A stretch of 64,000 nt of DNA from the NCBI GenBank assembly GCA_914767715.1, contig OU612074.1, positions 22,246,062 to 22,310,061 of the forward strand, given 5' to 3'. Both the position numbers and the translations under genes were made by a program. The number at the start of each line of letters is the position of its first letter. Position 1 is the stretch's first letter. The DNA is from Membranipora membranacea (Eukaryota; Bryozoa; Gymnolaemata; Cheilostomatida; Membraniporidae). The notes under the pieces are model-generated. The model worked only from the letters and a program-made list of their open reading frames with translations. It was not told where the DNA came from and made no database searches. Of this stretch, positions 22,837-36,713 are shown in pieces.

Positions 22837-23063
22837 AAGTGTAATCAATAGCTGTTCCAATTTTTTTCCCCGAGCACAGGTGTGCATTCATGTATTGTAT
22901 TATGAACTGTTATTAACCACCGATCAATGCATGAAGCAAATTAGACCATGTGAAAACAAAAAACAAAAGAAGCAATAAGAAGGCATTGACATATTTATGA
23001 GTGAAACGAGTGTAATCAATAGCTGTTCCAATTTTTTGCCCGAGCACAGGTGTGCATTCATGT
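22837..23063. repeat. Dispersed direct repeat, about 56 bp, 171 bp apart
   Basis: GAGTGTAATCAATAGCTGTT followed by CCAATTTTTT and CCCGAGCACAGGTGTGCATT occurs near 22837-22894 and again near 23008-23063. Confidence 0.8.
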
Positions 23064-23130
23064 AGATCCTGATAGACACATATGTTGACTAATGCTAACC
23101 CTTACGTTACACAAATATTCATAAGTGTAG

Positions 23131-23397
23131 GCATTTAATGACCTTGAACATTATATCGATAGACTCAACGCTGCTAAGTTAACACCACTTTGCGATTTAC
23201 TCCATGACGTATGCTCAACCTATGTGCTGAGAATCGTCAATAATCCAGAACATCTGCTGAGAAACCGCCTAAATAACAAAACCAACGTAAGACCACAGAG
23301 ATCTGTAAGAAAGTGTCAAACTGATGTGTATATAAAACGGTCACGAACTGTGAAATGTAGCAAGGCAATCTTAAAAAACAAAGACTATCTAGCCTAA
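23131..23397 (+). pseudogene. LINE ORF2 C-terminal fragment
   Basis: Open from the stop at 23128-23130 to the TAA at 23395. It encodes HYIDRLNAAKLTPLCDLLHD, then NPEHLLRNRLNN and RPQRSVRKCQTDVYIKRSR. This looks like the C-terminal end of a LINE polyprotein and is followed within about 110 bp by an (AAAC)n tail, as expected for a 5'-truncated LINE insertion. Confidence 0.6.
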
Positions 23398-23504
23398 CAA
23401 GTTTAAATTGTTTCTGTTTTTACAATTTATTATTTATTATTTTCTCTCTCCAAGGGGGCTTTTTATCTCGATGTAAACATCTTTGGACAAAGAGTATAAA
23501 TTAA

Positions 23505-23540
23505 ACAAACAAACAAACAAACAAACAAACAAACAAACAT
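23505..23540 (+). repeat. (AAAC)n microsatellite, likely LINE tail
   Basis: About nine AAAC units directly downstream of the LINE C-terminal fragment. Confidence 0.88.
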
Positions 23541-24093
23541 TTAATATAAAAATAGAGGATTGTCAAGTTTGAATTTCACTCTCGCTTGGTTTACTGAGAA
23601 AGAAATGAATCAGTGATTGCAATGTAGCATTACTGATTGTTTGTGTTTTGCAAAGGTTGTTTGTTGTATTGAAACATATATTCAATTTATATTTCAGCTG
23701 GAACAGAACTGTGATATTGAACCCAGTAAGTATTGTCAGGTGTTTTCGAATTGGATATTTTTAGTTTTAAAGTTTGAAATAATTTTTTGCATAATCATTT
23801 TGGGAGGTTTAATGCATACAGGGTGGGCTAATGAAAATAAGGCGAGAAATGTCTGAAAAATTTAATGGGCGCACTGAAAATATCATTTCGAGTGGCAAGT
23901 TAAAGAATTGAATGTTTCTGAAGCGGGCCTGTTCAGGTTTGCATGTAAAGTAATGGGAAATAAATAGAGGCATTAGACGGAAGCAGTTTGCTGTTTATGG
24001 CGGAAAATTTGATTTGAAACTCATATGACGTCAAAAATTGATGATGTCATAATATAATCAGTGATTACTATTGGCAAGCATCGCAGTTGGGAG

Positions 24094-24350
24094 GGGGGGA
24101 CAAAGCTTGTCAAATCTTGCGAACGAGCTGTCGAGAGGCTGATTTCTCACCTCTTAAAATCGGGTATAAAACCTCTGTTAACTACTGTCATAAATTGGTA
24201 TGGAAATGGGAAATCCAAAGTTTCATAAACTTTCAGGATTTCCGTTGTTCCTAACCATATTGAAAAATGATTCCTACCTGTTTAAAGGAGGGAACAACTC
24301 AGCTTCTCTGCAGCTCTTTGGCAAGAGTTGTTAAGCTTCGTTTGCCCCAC
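24094..24350. mobile_element. MITE-like element, copy 1
   Basis: The left end GGGGGGACAAAGCTTGTCAA and the right end TTGTTAAGCTTCGTTTGCCC are imperfect inverted repeats. A relative with matching ends and CTTGCGA(G/A)..GAGCT(A/G)TCGAGA lies at 60668-60927. Confidence 0.55.
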
Positions 24351-24776
24351 TCATCGAGCAAAATTTGTCAAGAAAAGGCTGGAATTGAAGCTGCTGTTAA
24401 AATATTTTCACAAGTTTTTATCTGCATGGCTATGGTAAAACCCTTGTGTCACAGAGAAAATCAAATTTCATCAGGCAATATGTACTCAGACTATTGAGAA
24501 CAATGGGAGAGTGTTCAGTGTTTCCTTACTCCACTCACATGTGATATTGTCTGATCTGCTGTGTGTAGGCTAACTGATTGAAGGATATGAGAAATATGTT
24601 TACAAAAACAAAGATGAATCATCCAGAGGAAAGTAGTCAGTACACCTTTGTGATACATTAGACACCCACCATCTTATCTACAGCAAAGTTCTTCCTGGGT
24701 TTCTTGACTTATCCTGACTTTATTCTCACACTATTTTTCTCGTACAAGGTGCATTGAAGAAGACAGTGTATGTATT

Positions 24777-24882
24777 ATGGATGATCAACAAGAAATAATT
24801 GCTGCTAAGAGAGAAATTGATCCTGGAGAACACAATGAAGGTCAGTCTACAGATAAGACTCGAGCCGCGGAGGAACGTGAAG
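24777..24882 (+). CDS. Candidate first coding exon
   Basis: ATG at 24777 opens MDDQQEIIAAKREIDPGE and runs to GAACGTGAAG|GTGAG (phase 1). Its phase fits the next exon exactly. The codons are polar and acidic, without a domain or signal peptide, fitting a cytosolic protein. A splice acceptor-like CAAG at 24746-24749 means a further 5' exon is possible. Confidence 0.5.
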
Positions 24883-27800
24883 GTGAGATGATGCTACCAA
24901 TCCTAGCTACCCAAGGAGGTTATTTCTGGGATTCTCAGCACCGGTCGGACGTTACTGTTTAATCATCGATCTGTTTCTAGTAAAAATTCGTCCATATGTT
25001 GCTAAGTAGAATTTATTGATCTATCTAATTGAAAAGATCATGAATTGTCCAAGCTCCAAGCTATGATATTGACATGCCAGTTCACTGACACAAATTTGAA
25101 CCCAGACCCTGATACGTCTCTGTACAAACATTGTACAATTCTTCCTAAAACCTCACTTATCAATGATAAAAACAGATTTAAATAATACAACTTTAAATTT
25201 ATTGCTATAATCATTTTTCATATGGTAGTTTTAGAGGTTTTGGGATAGAGAGAGCTTGAAAAATTGTTCTTAGCCGAATTTGTGAAAAATTTCAAAGGTC
25301 AAGCTTCTTGCCAAAAACTTGAGTTTGTTGACTTAACTGGAGTTTTAGAGGTTTAAGGACTTGGAGAACTCAAAAGGCATACTTGGACGTTTTCCGCCTT
25401 GGGCCGTTCTTGGCCTCGGAGCGTTCTTGGCCTCAGGCCGTTTTCTGCCGATGGCTATATTTGGACCGAACTGTTTTTTCTCCTGTTCAGCTCTCTAAGA
25501 CTCACTCTCATCACCTTAGTTACCTCTTTAGGAGAATAAATGATATCATATGTGACAATTTTCCTACAATGAATTTCAATTTTAAAAGTTCGACCGGGTA
25601 TGAAAACTCGCATTTGGCTTGAGCAGACCTTTGCCATTGGAGAATTGGTACTTTAAGATTTTTTTGCTTACACAGTTATAATATATCCAGCTTGCCGAAG
25701 GAGATAAGTCGAGGTTACAAGCTTTGCTGTCAGTATATGGATTGCAGAGTCTCAAATTAGAGCTCTTTGTAGTCTCGTGTGTGCTGATATGGATCCTTGG
25801 AAAAATAGTCATGAAATTTTGATATGTCCATAGTAGTATGTTCTCTGTATCTAAGTAAACTTATTGCTGGGATTGTTAATGAAAGGGCTGCCTTGGGTGT
25901 AGATTCATGCTCCTTAGTTGTATTGGGATTGGACTTTAGGTGATACTGAAGCAGAGATCTATTGAGGAGGCGATATGATATGGATAATACCGAGGCAATC
26001 TTATGCACTAACATTTTGAGACTCTCATGCATGTTTTGTACCAATGTGACATGATAATATTTGGCTGTCAAAACGGATCCAAATCACCAAAATTATTCGC
26101 TGCTGTGCTTTCCAACGCATTAACGTAACTGGGTCGAAAAAACTTCTTTAGTCTGAATCTTACATGATATTAGGAAATAAATGATATTTCAATGTTCATA
26201 TAACCCAATTAAATTGGAAATTGTATCATATTTTTCGGTATGAGGCGAGGTCTCCAGGTTGTTTGGGACTAATACGAATATCCTTGCAAGCTCCTCTTTA
26301 AACCAAAAATCTCATGCAGCGCCAATTACCTCGAAGTAAAGAACAAGCTCATTAACTGATTGTGCCATCTCACCATCTCCAAAAAAGAATTGGTTGATGA
26401 CGCTAATCAGAAAGCCTATTCTTTACTGCTCAGAGCTGTGTGCTCCGATCCCATAGTGTTTGATGTGATCAATAACAGTCTTTTTATATTTGAACAGAAG
26501 TGTACCGAGTCTGGTACAGAGACGACAGTGAACCATATGAGGATGATAAGATAAAACACTACAGAAGCCTGACATTAGAACAGTTAGTATCAGCTACAAG
26601 AGGTGTCACTGTGACAAATGTGGCTACCAGAGTAGACATACCACCACTACACCAGATAGCACCTCATCTCAAGGTGCTGAAGGTCAAAGACTATACTGGT
26701 TCAGCTAAGTTAGAGAGGTGAGTAGCAGCAAGACTACAGCATCAGATGATGCAAATAATTCAAGGCTCCTTGCATGGATGACTCATGAATCAGTAATCCG
26801 AAGATTAAGTCAATAATAATGTTTTAGAAATTATAATGTTGAAATTGTATTCTAAGCAACATTGTTATCTTAAGGGAAAATAATATTTTCAATATCACCA
26901 TCTTACTCATCTTGAGTCCTGATTTTATTTTTAACGAGATCGTGATAGGAATAATAAAAATGTTCAATGAAACAGCTCTTGCAGTGGGAATCAGTTGTCT
27001 TTACCTGCACAAAAAGAAGACAACTGCTACAAATTATATTTTAGTCTCTTTCACATAATACATCTTACCATCATGATTCCCTGATTTTATCGTATAACGA
27101 GATCTTGTGTATATTACCTGATTAAATTGGAAAATTGCAGCACTTTTAAGAGCTTGGTGTGTCTTAGTGTAGAATTTCTCAGCTGTCTGACAGGTAAATC
27201 ATCATAATTAAAAATCTTCAGATCATGGCTACATTTTACAGATCGTTTAGTTTCACATGGAATTGTATTGTTATGTTTTGTTATAAGCTTTAAGTTCCAT
27301 ATTCTTATTTATAGCATGATATATATAGTTGCCTGATAGACAAGCCAGCATAAGAATAATGCTGTTGATACTTCTCCAGGGAGTTTTTTTTTCTTCTATA
27401 CACTGGGTCTTATTTGATTGCACGAGTTAACGGGCACATGTAGCTTGTGTGGGTTGGGCACACTATACCCTTGCCCGCCATTGCCGCCTAATCCTTTTTG
27501 AACAAGACTAAGAGGGGGCATATTTATACATGATGAAGGCACCCAGTCGACCTCCTGTTTATATGGTCTTGATCCGAACAAACCTGGCTAGGAGTTGGCT
27601 TCCGAGTGCTAAATCAGGAATAACAGCCAGTGCCAGAGATCAAACATGGATCATTAGATCATAAGTTCTTACCCTTAACCGTCAGAACACTCATGACTTT
27701 TGAGATATTTAAGTGTCTGTTGAAATGGTTTCATATGTTGCGTGATTAAGAGATTGTTATCCCACCGAAACACATAGTTTTAAGGTGGTTTATTGCAATG

Positions 27801-30800
27801 TACCAAAAAAAGATCTTTCAGTTTACTTGAGACATTTTATGTGGCAGCTGAGCCCTATTTTCGCACACATTAAACACCTACAGTTTTGCCGATCAATGTT
27901 CAGTTTTGACAATTGTACTAGATTCATACCTGATCTTCTCTTTGGAAGAAGTTTAAAAAAGCAGTTGATGCTATGACATAGAATACTTCCAAAAGACAGC
28001 ACAAGTATTTTGGATTTTTCTAGCAATTTATTTTGCAATCCTCCAACAACATTGAACTGTTACTCCCTTCCCTCCTCAGAGCAATTCTTATCCATTAGCC
28101 TGCTCTCAGAGTTGCTTCCACTCCAGTGGAGGATCAGCAACTGCAAATGCATTCAGATGGATCGAAATTGATCTAACAAAAATTAGAATTCTTTGATCTA
28201 ACATCACTCTGACCAATGAACTAAGCTATGATCTGTCCACCTGAGTCAAAAAGTTTTGCTTCTTTATGGTGGGGTCTCAGAAAATATCATTTCTGGTTAA
28301 TATTGACAGTGTGAGATCTCTTGACAATCTGGAGGAGCTGACTGTATCTCAATCTCGTAATATGAGTCCGTGTAAATTACCTGATTGGATCGGAGAACTA
28401 AAGATGCTTAAGAAGCTCAATGTGTCATTTTGTAATCTTCCTGAGCTGCCTGCCAGGTAAGTCATTGTAATGAGGCTTATTACATCAATGTATTGTCTCA
28501 GTAGCCTGCCTGATTAGTAAGTCATCTTCATAGCGCTTATAATATCAATGTGTTGTCTTAGCAGACTGCCTGATATGCAAGTAAAGCTTAACTGCGAAGT
28601 TAACTTTTTCTACTAACTAAATCGGTTTTGTGATTTCGAGGTATTCTCTGTAATTTTACTCAAATAGTGTCAGCTTTTGTTAGTTTAATCTATATGGATA
28701 TTTATAGCATTGCATCTCTAACTTGTCTGGTGGAACTGAGAGTATCAAGCAGTGTTGGGTGTACATTACCTGAATGGATTGGAGAACTAAAGAGCCTCAG
28801 GAAGCTTGATGTGTCACACTGTTCTCTTACTGAGCTGTCTGACAGGTAAGTCAGCATAATGATAGTGGAACTAATATTTCTACATACTACATCAGTTTAG
28901 TAATTTTAAGGTATTTGCTGTAATTTTACTCAAATAGTGTCATCATTTGTTAATTCGATCTATACGGGTATTTGCAGCGTCAGATCTCTAGCTTGTCTGG
29001 AGGAGCTGACAGTATCAAACAATGTGAGACTGTGTACCTTACCTGATTGGATCGAAGAACTAAAGAGACTCACAAAGCTTGATGTATCAAAGTGTAATCT
29101 TACTAAGCTACCTGACAGGTAAGTCAGCATAACAATAGTTGAATTAATATTTCTACATACTTCATCAGTTTAGTAAATTTGAGGTCTTTGCTGTAATTTT
29201 ACCCAAATAGTGTCATCATTTGTAAATTTAATCTACATGGATAATTATAGCATAAGATCTCTAACTTATTTGGAGGAGCTGGATGTATCCAGGAATTTCA
29301 AGCTGTTTAAATTACCTGATTGGATTGGAGAACTAAAGAGCCTCAAGAAGCTTGATTTGTCATGTTGTGATCGTACTGAGCTACCTGACAGGTAAGTCAG
29401 CATAGTTATAATGGAGAATATTTTCTAAAAATGGCATCGGTTTTGTATTCTCTGGGTATACGCTACAATACTTCCCAAATTGTGCCAAATTATAAATTAA
29501 ATCCTTACGCTTATTTATAGCATCAGAACTCTCTCTTTTCTTGAGCAGCTGATTTTATACCACAATACTAGACTGAGTACATTACCTGATAGTAATAAAT
29601 GCAATTGAGAAGGTTCAGACTTTAATGGTATATTGAGATTCAAGTAATCTGGTGACTGAGCATTTGACCTTGTGGTGAAATCGCTCAATTTTTTAACCTG
29701 AGTTTACAATTCCCTTATCTTTTGTGTGTAAAAGGAAAAGATATGGAAAAGGCAAATGAGCATCTGACCTCCTGCAGTGGTAGTATCTCTGAGCATTAGT
29801 CTGATTTTCCTCAGACATTGACTTTCATCAATCTCAAGCTATATTTTAAGAGAAATAAATTCATTATAGATATAAGTTCTTATTGTGACAGTGCACGCCT
29901 CGGTTACTTGAAATGATCAGGTTACCTTAACTTCCCAAAAATTAGGATCGCATAAATTGTGGTATTTATAGCATAAGATCTCTTACTTGTCTGGAAGAGC
30001 TAAATGTACTGAAAAATAGGAGTCTGCGGAGATTACCTGATTGGATTGGAGAACTAAAGGCCCTCAGGAAGCTTGATGTGTCAGGGTGTGGTCTTACTAA
30101 GCTTCCTGAAAGGTAAGTCGAGTATAATAACGATGGAGCTTATATTTCTACAAATTATCTCGGTTTTACAGTTTTGAGATATCAGCTCTTATTATTCTCA
30201 TATTGTGTATGAATGTTAAAATTCAATCTATATGGGTATTTATAGCATGAGATCTCTAACTTGTCTGGAAGAGCTAAATGTATCAGTGAATGAGGGTCTG
30301 TGTACATTACCTGATTGGATCGGAGAACTAAAGAGCCTCAGGAAGCTTAATGTGTCATGGTGTGGTCTTACTAAGCTTCCTGACTGGTAAGTCGAGTATA
30401 ATAACGATGGAGCTTATATTTCTAAAAATGATCTCGGTTTTACAGTTTTGAGATATCAGCTATTATTATTCTCATATACTATAGTGTATGAATGTTAAAA
30501 TTCAATCTAAATGGGTATTTATAGCATGAGATCTCTAACTTGTCTGGAAGAGCTGATTGTATCATGGAATACGAGTCTGTGTACATTACCTGATTGGATC
30601 AGAGAACTAAAGAGCCTCAGGAAGCTTAATGTGTCACGGTGTGATCTTACTAAGCTTCCTGACAGGTAAGTCGAGTATAATAACGATGGAGCTTATATTT
30701 CTAAAAATTATCTTGGTTCTGCAGTTTTGAGATATCAGCTATTATTATTCTCATATACTATAGTGTCTAAATGTTAAAATTCAATCTATATGGGTATTTA

Positions 30801-33800
30801 TAGCATGAGATCTCTAACTTGTCTGGAAGAGCTGATTGTATCATGGAATACGAGTCTGTGTACATTACCTGATTCGATCAGAGAACTAAAGAGCCTCAGG
30901 AAGCTTGATGTGTCACACTGTGGTCTTACTGTGCTGTCTGACAGGTAAGTCGAGTATAATAACGATGGAGCATATATTTCTACAAATTATCTCGGTTTTA
31001 CAGTTTTGAGATATCAGCTCTTATTATTCTCATATAGTGTCTAAATGTTAAAATTCAATCTATATGGGCATTTATAGCATAAGATCTCTTACTCATCTGG
31101 AAGAGCTGAATGTATCATGGAATAAGAGCCTGTGTACATTACCTGATGAGATCGGAGAACTAAAGACCCTCAGGAAGCTTGATGTGTCACACTGTGGTCT
31201 TACTGAGCTGTCTGACAGGTAAGTCGAGTATAATAACGATGGAGCATATATTTCTACAAATTATCTCGGTTTTGCAGTTTTGAGATATCAGCTCTTATTA
31301 TTCTCATTATATAGTGTCTAAATGTTAAAATTCAATCTATATGTGTATTTATAGCATAAGATCTCTTACTCATCTGGAAGAGCTGAATATATCATGGAAT
31401 ACGAGTCTGTGTACATTACCTGATGAGATCGGAGAACTAAAGACCCTCAGGAAGCTTGATGTGTCATGGTGTGGTCTTACTGAGCTGTCTGACAGGTAAG
31501 TTTGAGTATAATAACGATGGAGCTTATATTTCTACAAATTATCTCGGTTTTGCAGTTTTGAGATATCAGCTCTTATTATTCTCATAATATAGTGTCTAAA
31601 TGTTAAAATTCAATCTATATTGGCATTTATAGCATAAGATCTCTTACTCATCTGGAGGAGCTGATTGTAACAGGGAATAAGAGCCTGTGTACATTACCTG
31701 ATTGGATCAGAGAACTAAAGAGCCTCAGGAAGCTTAATGTGTCACGGTGTGATCTTACTAAGCTGTTTGACAGGTAAGTTGAGTATAATAACGATGGAGC
31801 TTATATTTCTACAAATTATCTCGGTTCTGCAGTTTTGAGATATCAGCTCTTATTATTCTCATATAGTGTCTAAATATTAAAATTCAATCTATATGGGTAT
31901 TTATAGCATAAGATCTCTTACTCATCTGGAAGAGCTAAATGTATCACGGAATAAGAGCCTGTGTACATTACCTGATGAGATCAGAGAACTAAAGACCCTC
32001 AGGAAGCTTGATGTGTCATGGTGTGGTCTTACTGAGCTGTCTGACAGGTAAGTCGAGTATAATAGCAATGGAGCATATATTTCTACAAATTATCTCGGTT
32101 TTGCAGTTTTGAGATATTAGCTGTTATTATTCTCATATAGTGTCTAAATGTTAAAATTCAATCTATTTGGGTATTTATAGCATAAGATCTCTAACTTGTC
32201 TGGAAGAGCTAAATGTATCATGGAATAAGAGCCTGTGTACATTACCTGATCAGATCGGAGAACTAAAGACCCTCAGGAAGCTTGATGTGTCACACTGTGG
32301 TCTTACTGAGCTGTCTGACAGGTAAGTCGAGTATAATAACGATGGAGCATATATTTCTACAAATTATCTCGGTTTTGCAGTTTTGAGATATTAGCTGTTA
32401 TTATTCTCATATAGTGTCTAAATGTTAAAATTCAATCTATTTGGGTATTTATAGCATAAGATCTCTTATTTGTCTGGAGGAGCTGATTGTAACAGGGAAT
32501 AAGAGTCTGTGTACATTACCTGATTGGATCGAAGAACTAAAGACCCTCAGGAAGCTTAATGTGTCAAGGTGTGATCTTACTAAGCTTCCTGACAGGTAAG
32601 TCGAGTATAATAACGATGGAGCTTATATTTCTAAAAATTATCTCGGTTCTGCAGTTTTGAGATATCAGCTGTTATTATTCTCATATAGTGTCTAAATGTT
32701 AAAATTCAATCTATAGGGGTATTTATAGCATGAGATCTCTTACTTGTCTGGAAGAGCTAAATGTATCAGGGAATGAGGGTCTGTGTACATTACCTGATTG
32801 GATCAGAGAACTAAAGAGCCTCAGGAAGCTTGATGTGTCATGGTGTGGTCTTACTAAGCTTCCTGACAGGTAAGTCGCGTATAATAACAATGGAGCTCAT
32901 ATTTCTAAAAATTATCTCGGTTCTGCAGTTTTGAGATATCAGCTATTATTATTCTCATATACTATAGTGTCTAAATATTAAAATTCAATCTATGTATGTA
33001 TATATTTGTATCAATTCTCATGATAAAATCAATGTTTCTCTTGTCCTCTGTGAATAAAAATAAAGTTTTTTAAATTATAATAATACATTGACTAGATTTA
33101 TAATAAATGAATCAAGCTATTCGATTGAGCAGTTTTACACATAATGAGCGAAAACAGTATTTACGGCAGGTTATACGGTAGGCTGGCACTCTGTATCTAC
33201 CAGATGGGAGTTGTTCTAGCGTTATGACAGTGTCGTTGCCCGAAGCATACATTCTCAGGCATTTAGTTTTGTAGTACTTATCGAATATATAGTCTATGGT
33301 TGTAACTTCAAGCCTGCCTTTGCTTAGTCTACGTGCTGTGTTGATGAGGTGATTGTACTGGTGATTGTATCTATATGGGTATTTATAGCATAAGATCTCT
33401 AACTTGTCTGGAAGAGCTAAATGTACGGTACAATAAGAGTCTGCGGAGATTACCTGATTGGATCGGTTTTGCAGTTTTGAGATATCAGCTCTTATTATTC
33501 TCATATAGTGTCTAAATGTAAAAAATCAATCTATATGGGTATTTATAGCATAAGATCTCTAACTTGTCTGGAAGAGCTGATTGTATCATTGAATATGAGT
33601 CTGCGGAGATTACCTGATTGGATCGGAGAACTAAAGACCCTCAGGAAGCTTGATGTGTCAGGGTGTGGTCTTACTAAGCTTCCTGACAGGTAAGTCAAGT
33701 ATAATAACGATGGAGCTTATATTTCTACAAATTATCTCGGTTTTACAGTTTTGAGATATCAGCTCTTATTATTCTCATATTGTGTATGAATGTTAAAATT

Positions 33801-36661
33801 AAATCTATATGGGTATTTATCATAGACTTAATATACTACCTAGACAGGCCAATAGCATTCAATACTGTCCCACTTAATAGCACGACATGACGTAATTAGT
33901 TTGTGCTGTGAGCCATAGTTTACTATATACCATTCAATGAGATAATGTGAAAAATGAAGGGACGCCGGGCATGATATCGGCCCTTGTCCGGCCCCTAATT
34001 ATTTAAACACAGAAAATTTTGTGAGTTTATGTAAAAGACCTTTCCGCACGAGATGGTGTAAAAAATTGACTCCTTAGGCGGATCCAAAGTGAGAACAAAC
34101 CTGATAAGTTACAATCATTAGCCAATAAATATTGAAACAAATACAGCCGTCTACCATTACCACTTCTACCAATACTATTCAAATGCACAGAATACCCACA
34201 ACACAGTATCACAAATATTTTGTTGGATGAGCCAGATCAAAGCACCACCACCATCATCATAGATTTTTGCATAAACATTCCTAGTCATGACTGAGCACAA
34301 CCTGCTCAGCTTGGATTCCTTGTTAAAAGATTTTCCTGCAAATTTTATTGTCGCTTCATGAGGAAGAATAGATCTGTGCTGTAAATTGAGTATGCTAACT
34401 CCAGATATGTATGTATGATGAAGCTAGGGTACGTGACATATATATATATATATAAAGTCTTTGGTAATCTCTCATCAATGAAATAATATAGTAAATCAAG
34501 ACATGCAGGGTATAATACCAGCCAAATTATACTAGATCTGTTTTATTTTATGAGATAAAAAATATCAAAACAATTACAGCCCTGTACTTAACCACTTCTA
34601 TCACTACATGGCAAAAAAGAGGGCTGTTACTGTGGGATTATACTAATTTCTGAGGGCACGATCAAGGCTAACGGCTACTTCTATCAGCGATTGCTGCCAT
34701 ATTCGTTGTGACTGATTACAGCACAAGCTAGAGCTTATCGACACAAATACAGCCATGAAGCTAGCCACTTCTTATCACTACTTTGTAAAAAATATGAATA
34801 TATACTGTTGAGTTATACTAATTGTTGTGGGCACGACAAAAATTAAAAACACTACCACTATCAGCGAGCATTGCAAAGTTAGATATGACTGGTTGCAGTA
34901 TATGTTAAAATTAATCAAATTAGTAGAGCAATGTGAGCTATCCACTTCTTACACTACTTAGCAAAAAAATTTTCACAGCCGTAGGCAGCACACCAGTTTC
35001 TAGATGACTTTTTTTAAAAGCATCACAAATGATAACATGTACAAACAATTATCATTAAACTACAGCTTTTGATATAATAAACAGAAATTGTAAAATCAAT
35101 TTCATAGCAGTGTCAGCATGGCCAAGAAAGATTTGCGAGATCACCGATTAAGTCTACTCACACTTTTTGACTGCTGTGCCAGTTCTGAGTTAGATATTTC
35201 GGGAGTAAATCAGAATTGTCATCTCAAATAGTGTCCCTCCAGCCCCCCCCCCCCCACCCCATCAATATTGTTCCACCTTTTTTTTCTTACATTCAAATTT
35301 TATCACACCCATTGATTATTATTTACTATGTCTATAGCCTTAAATTTATGTGCATGTATAGAAGGATGTGGGTATTATTAAGTGACAATATTTAATTGGT
35401 TTCTATCTAAAAAATTAAGGAAGACTGTCCTCTTAGATGGATGGGACAAGCAGAAATTATGCCAAGAAATTCAATCCAATAAAGACCGAGATATGACAAT
35501 GCATACATGAGAGCCACCACTGGGCTGTTCTTACCTTATCATCTTGTGAAGTGGTAGCAGCAGGATTTTCATCTTGTGAAGATGAGGCAGCAAGATTACC
35601 ATCTTGTGAAGATGAGGTAGCAGGCTGTAGGCTCATTTAAAAGTAGTTTTGCTATAAACTGAGCAGCGTGGGTATTATATCCAGAACTTCTATGTTTGCC
35701 TTGTATCTCGCAACTGATGATAGTAAAATTGCAGCTGGGCTTACTTGTGAAGATGAGACAGCAGGCTGCAGGTTCACGTTATATGAATAAATAATCTCAA
35801 CGAAGTATGAATATTAAAACCAGTAACCACTTTGTTTACATAGTATCTTTCATCTTCTGTTTTAGTACAGGGCTGTATTTGTTTTGATAATTTGTATCTC
35901 ATAAATTAAAACAGTTCTAAAATAATTTGGCTGGTATTATACCCTGTGTGCCTTGATTTACTATATTATTTCATTGATGAGAGATGACCATAGACTTAAA
36001 GGGCAACCAAGGTTTCAAACAACTTCTCAGTGATGGCCATTGATTAATAGCAGATTGCACCTTCTGCATGGGGAAAAAGACAAAATATAATTCGGATGAT
36101 TATTCAGCCAGAATTCTTGTGAAACATTTCTTCCATCAGGTACTCAAACTCAGCTAAAAGATAATACCACATAGCAGTTTCCTGTTCCTCTTATTATTTA
36201 GCCTGTGCTCTATAATTATTACAGCAAAGTCTTGGAACCTCCCCTAAATTGAAGTGTTACCCAGCTTAGGGTCAGCAACTACTTTGAGTTTTGCATCACG
36301 TAATGCACAAAGCTGATGCTGCCAAGCACATTATTTGCTACCCATGAATGCATTGCTGCGAAACCTTGGTTGCCCTTTAAAGACTTTGTTTGAGGCTGCT
36401 CTTTTGTATCACATCTTATTCTCCATATTTTATTCTATCATGTGAGCGATTTTCAGCTTTAGAATCCAAATATTGAGGAAGCTATGGCCTCGCAAACTTC
36501 CAAGGTGACGGCAATTTATCGGCATTGGGAATAAGCGGATGTTTCCCCTGGGGTACCTCACAACCATAGACATGTGTTTTGTCTATGGTGATACTTATTA
36601 TGAGTTAATAGTTAATACACTAATAATCACACAGATAAGATGATGTGGATAATAGGGTGAT

Positions 36662-36713
<52 letters not shown>

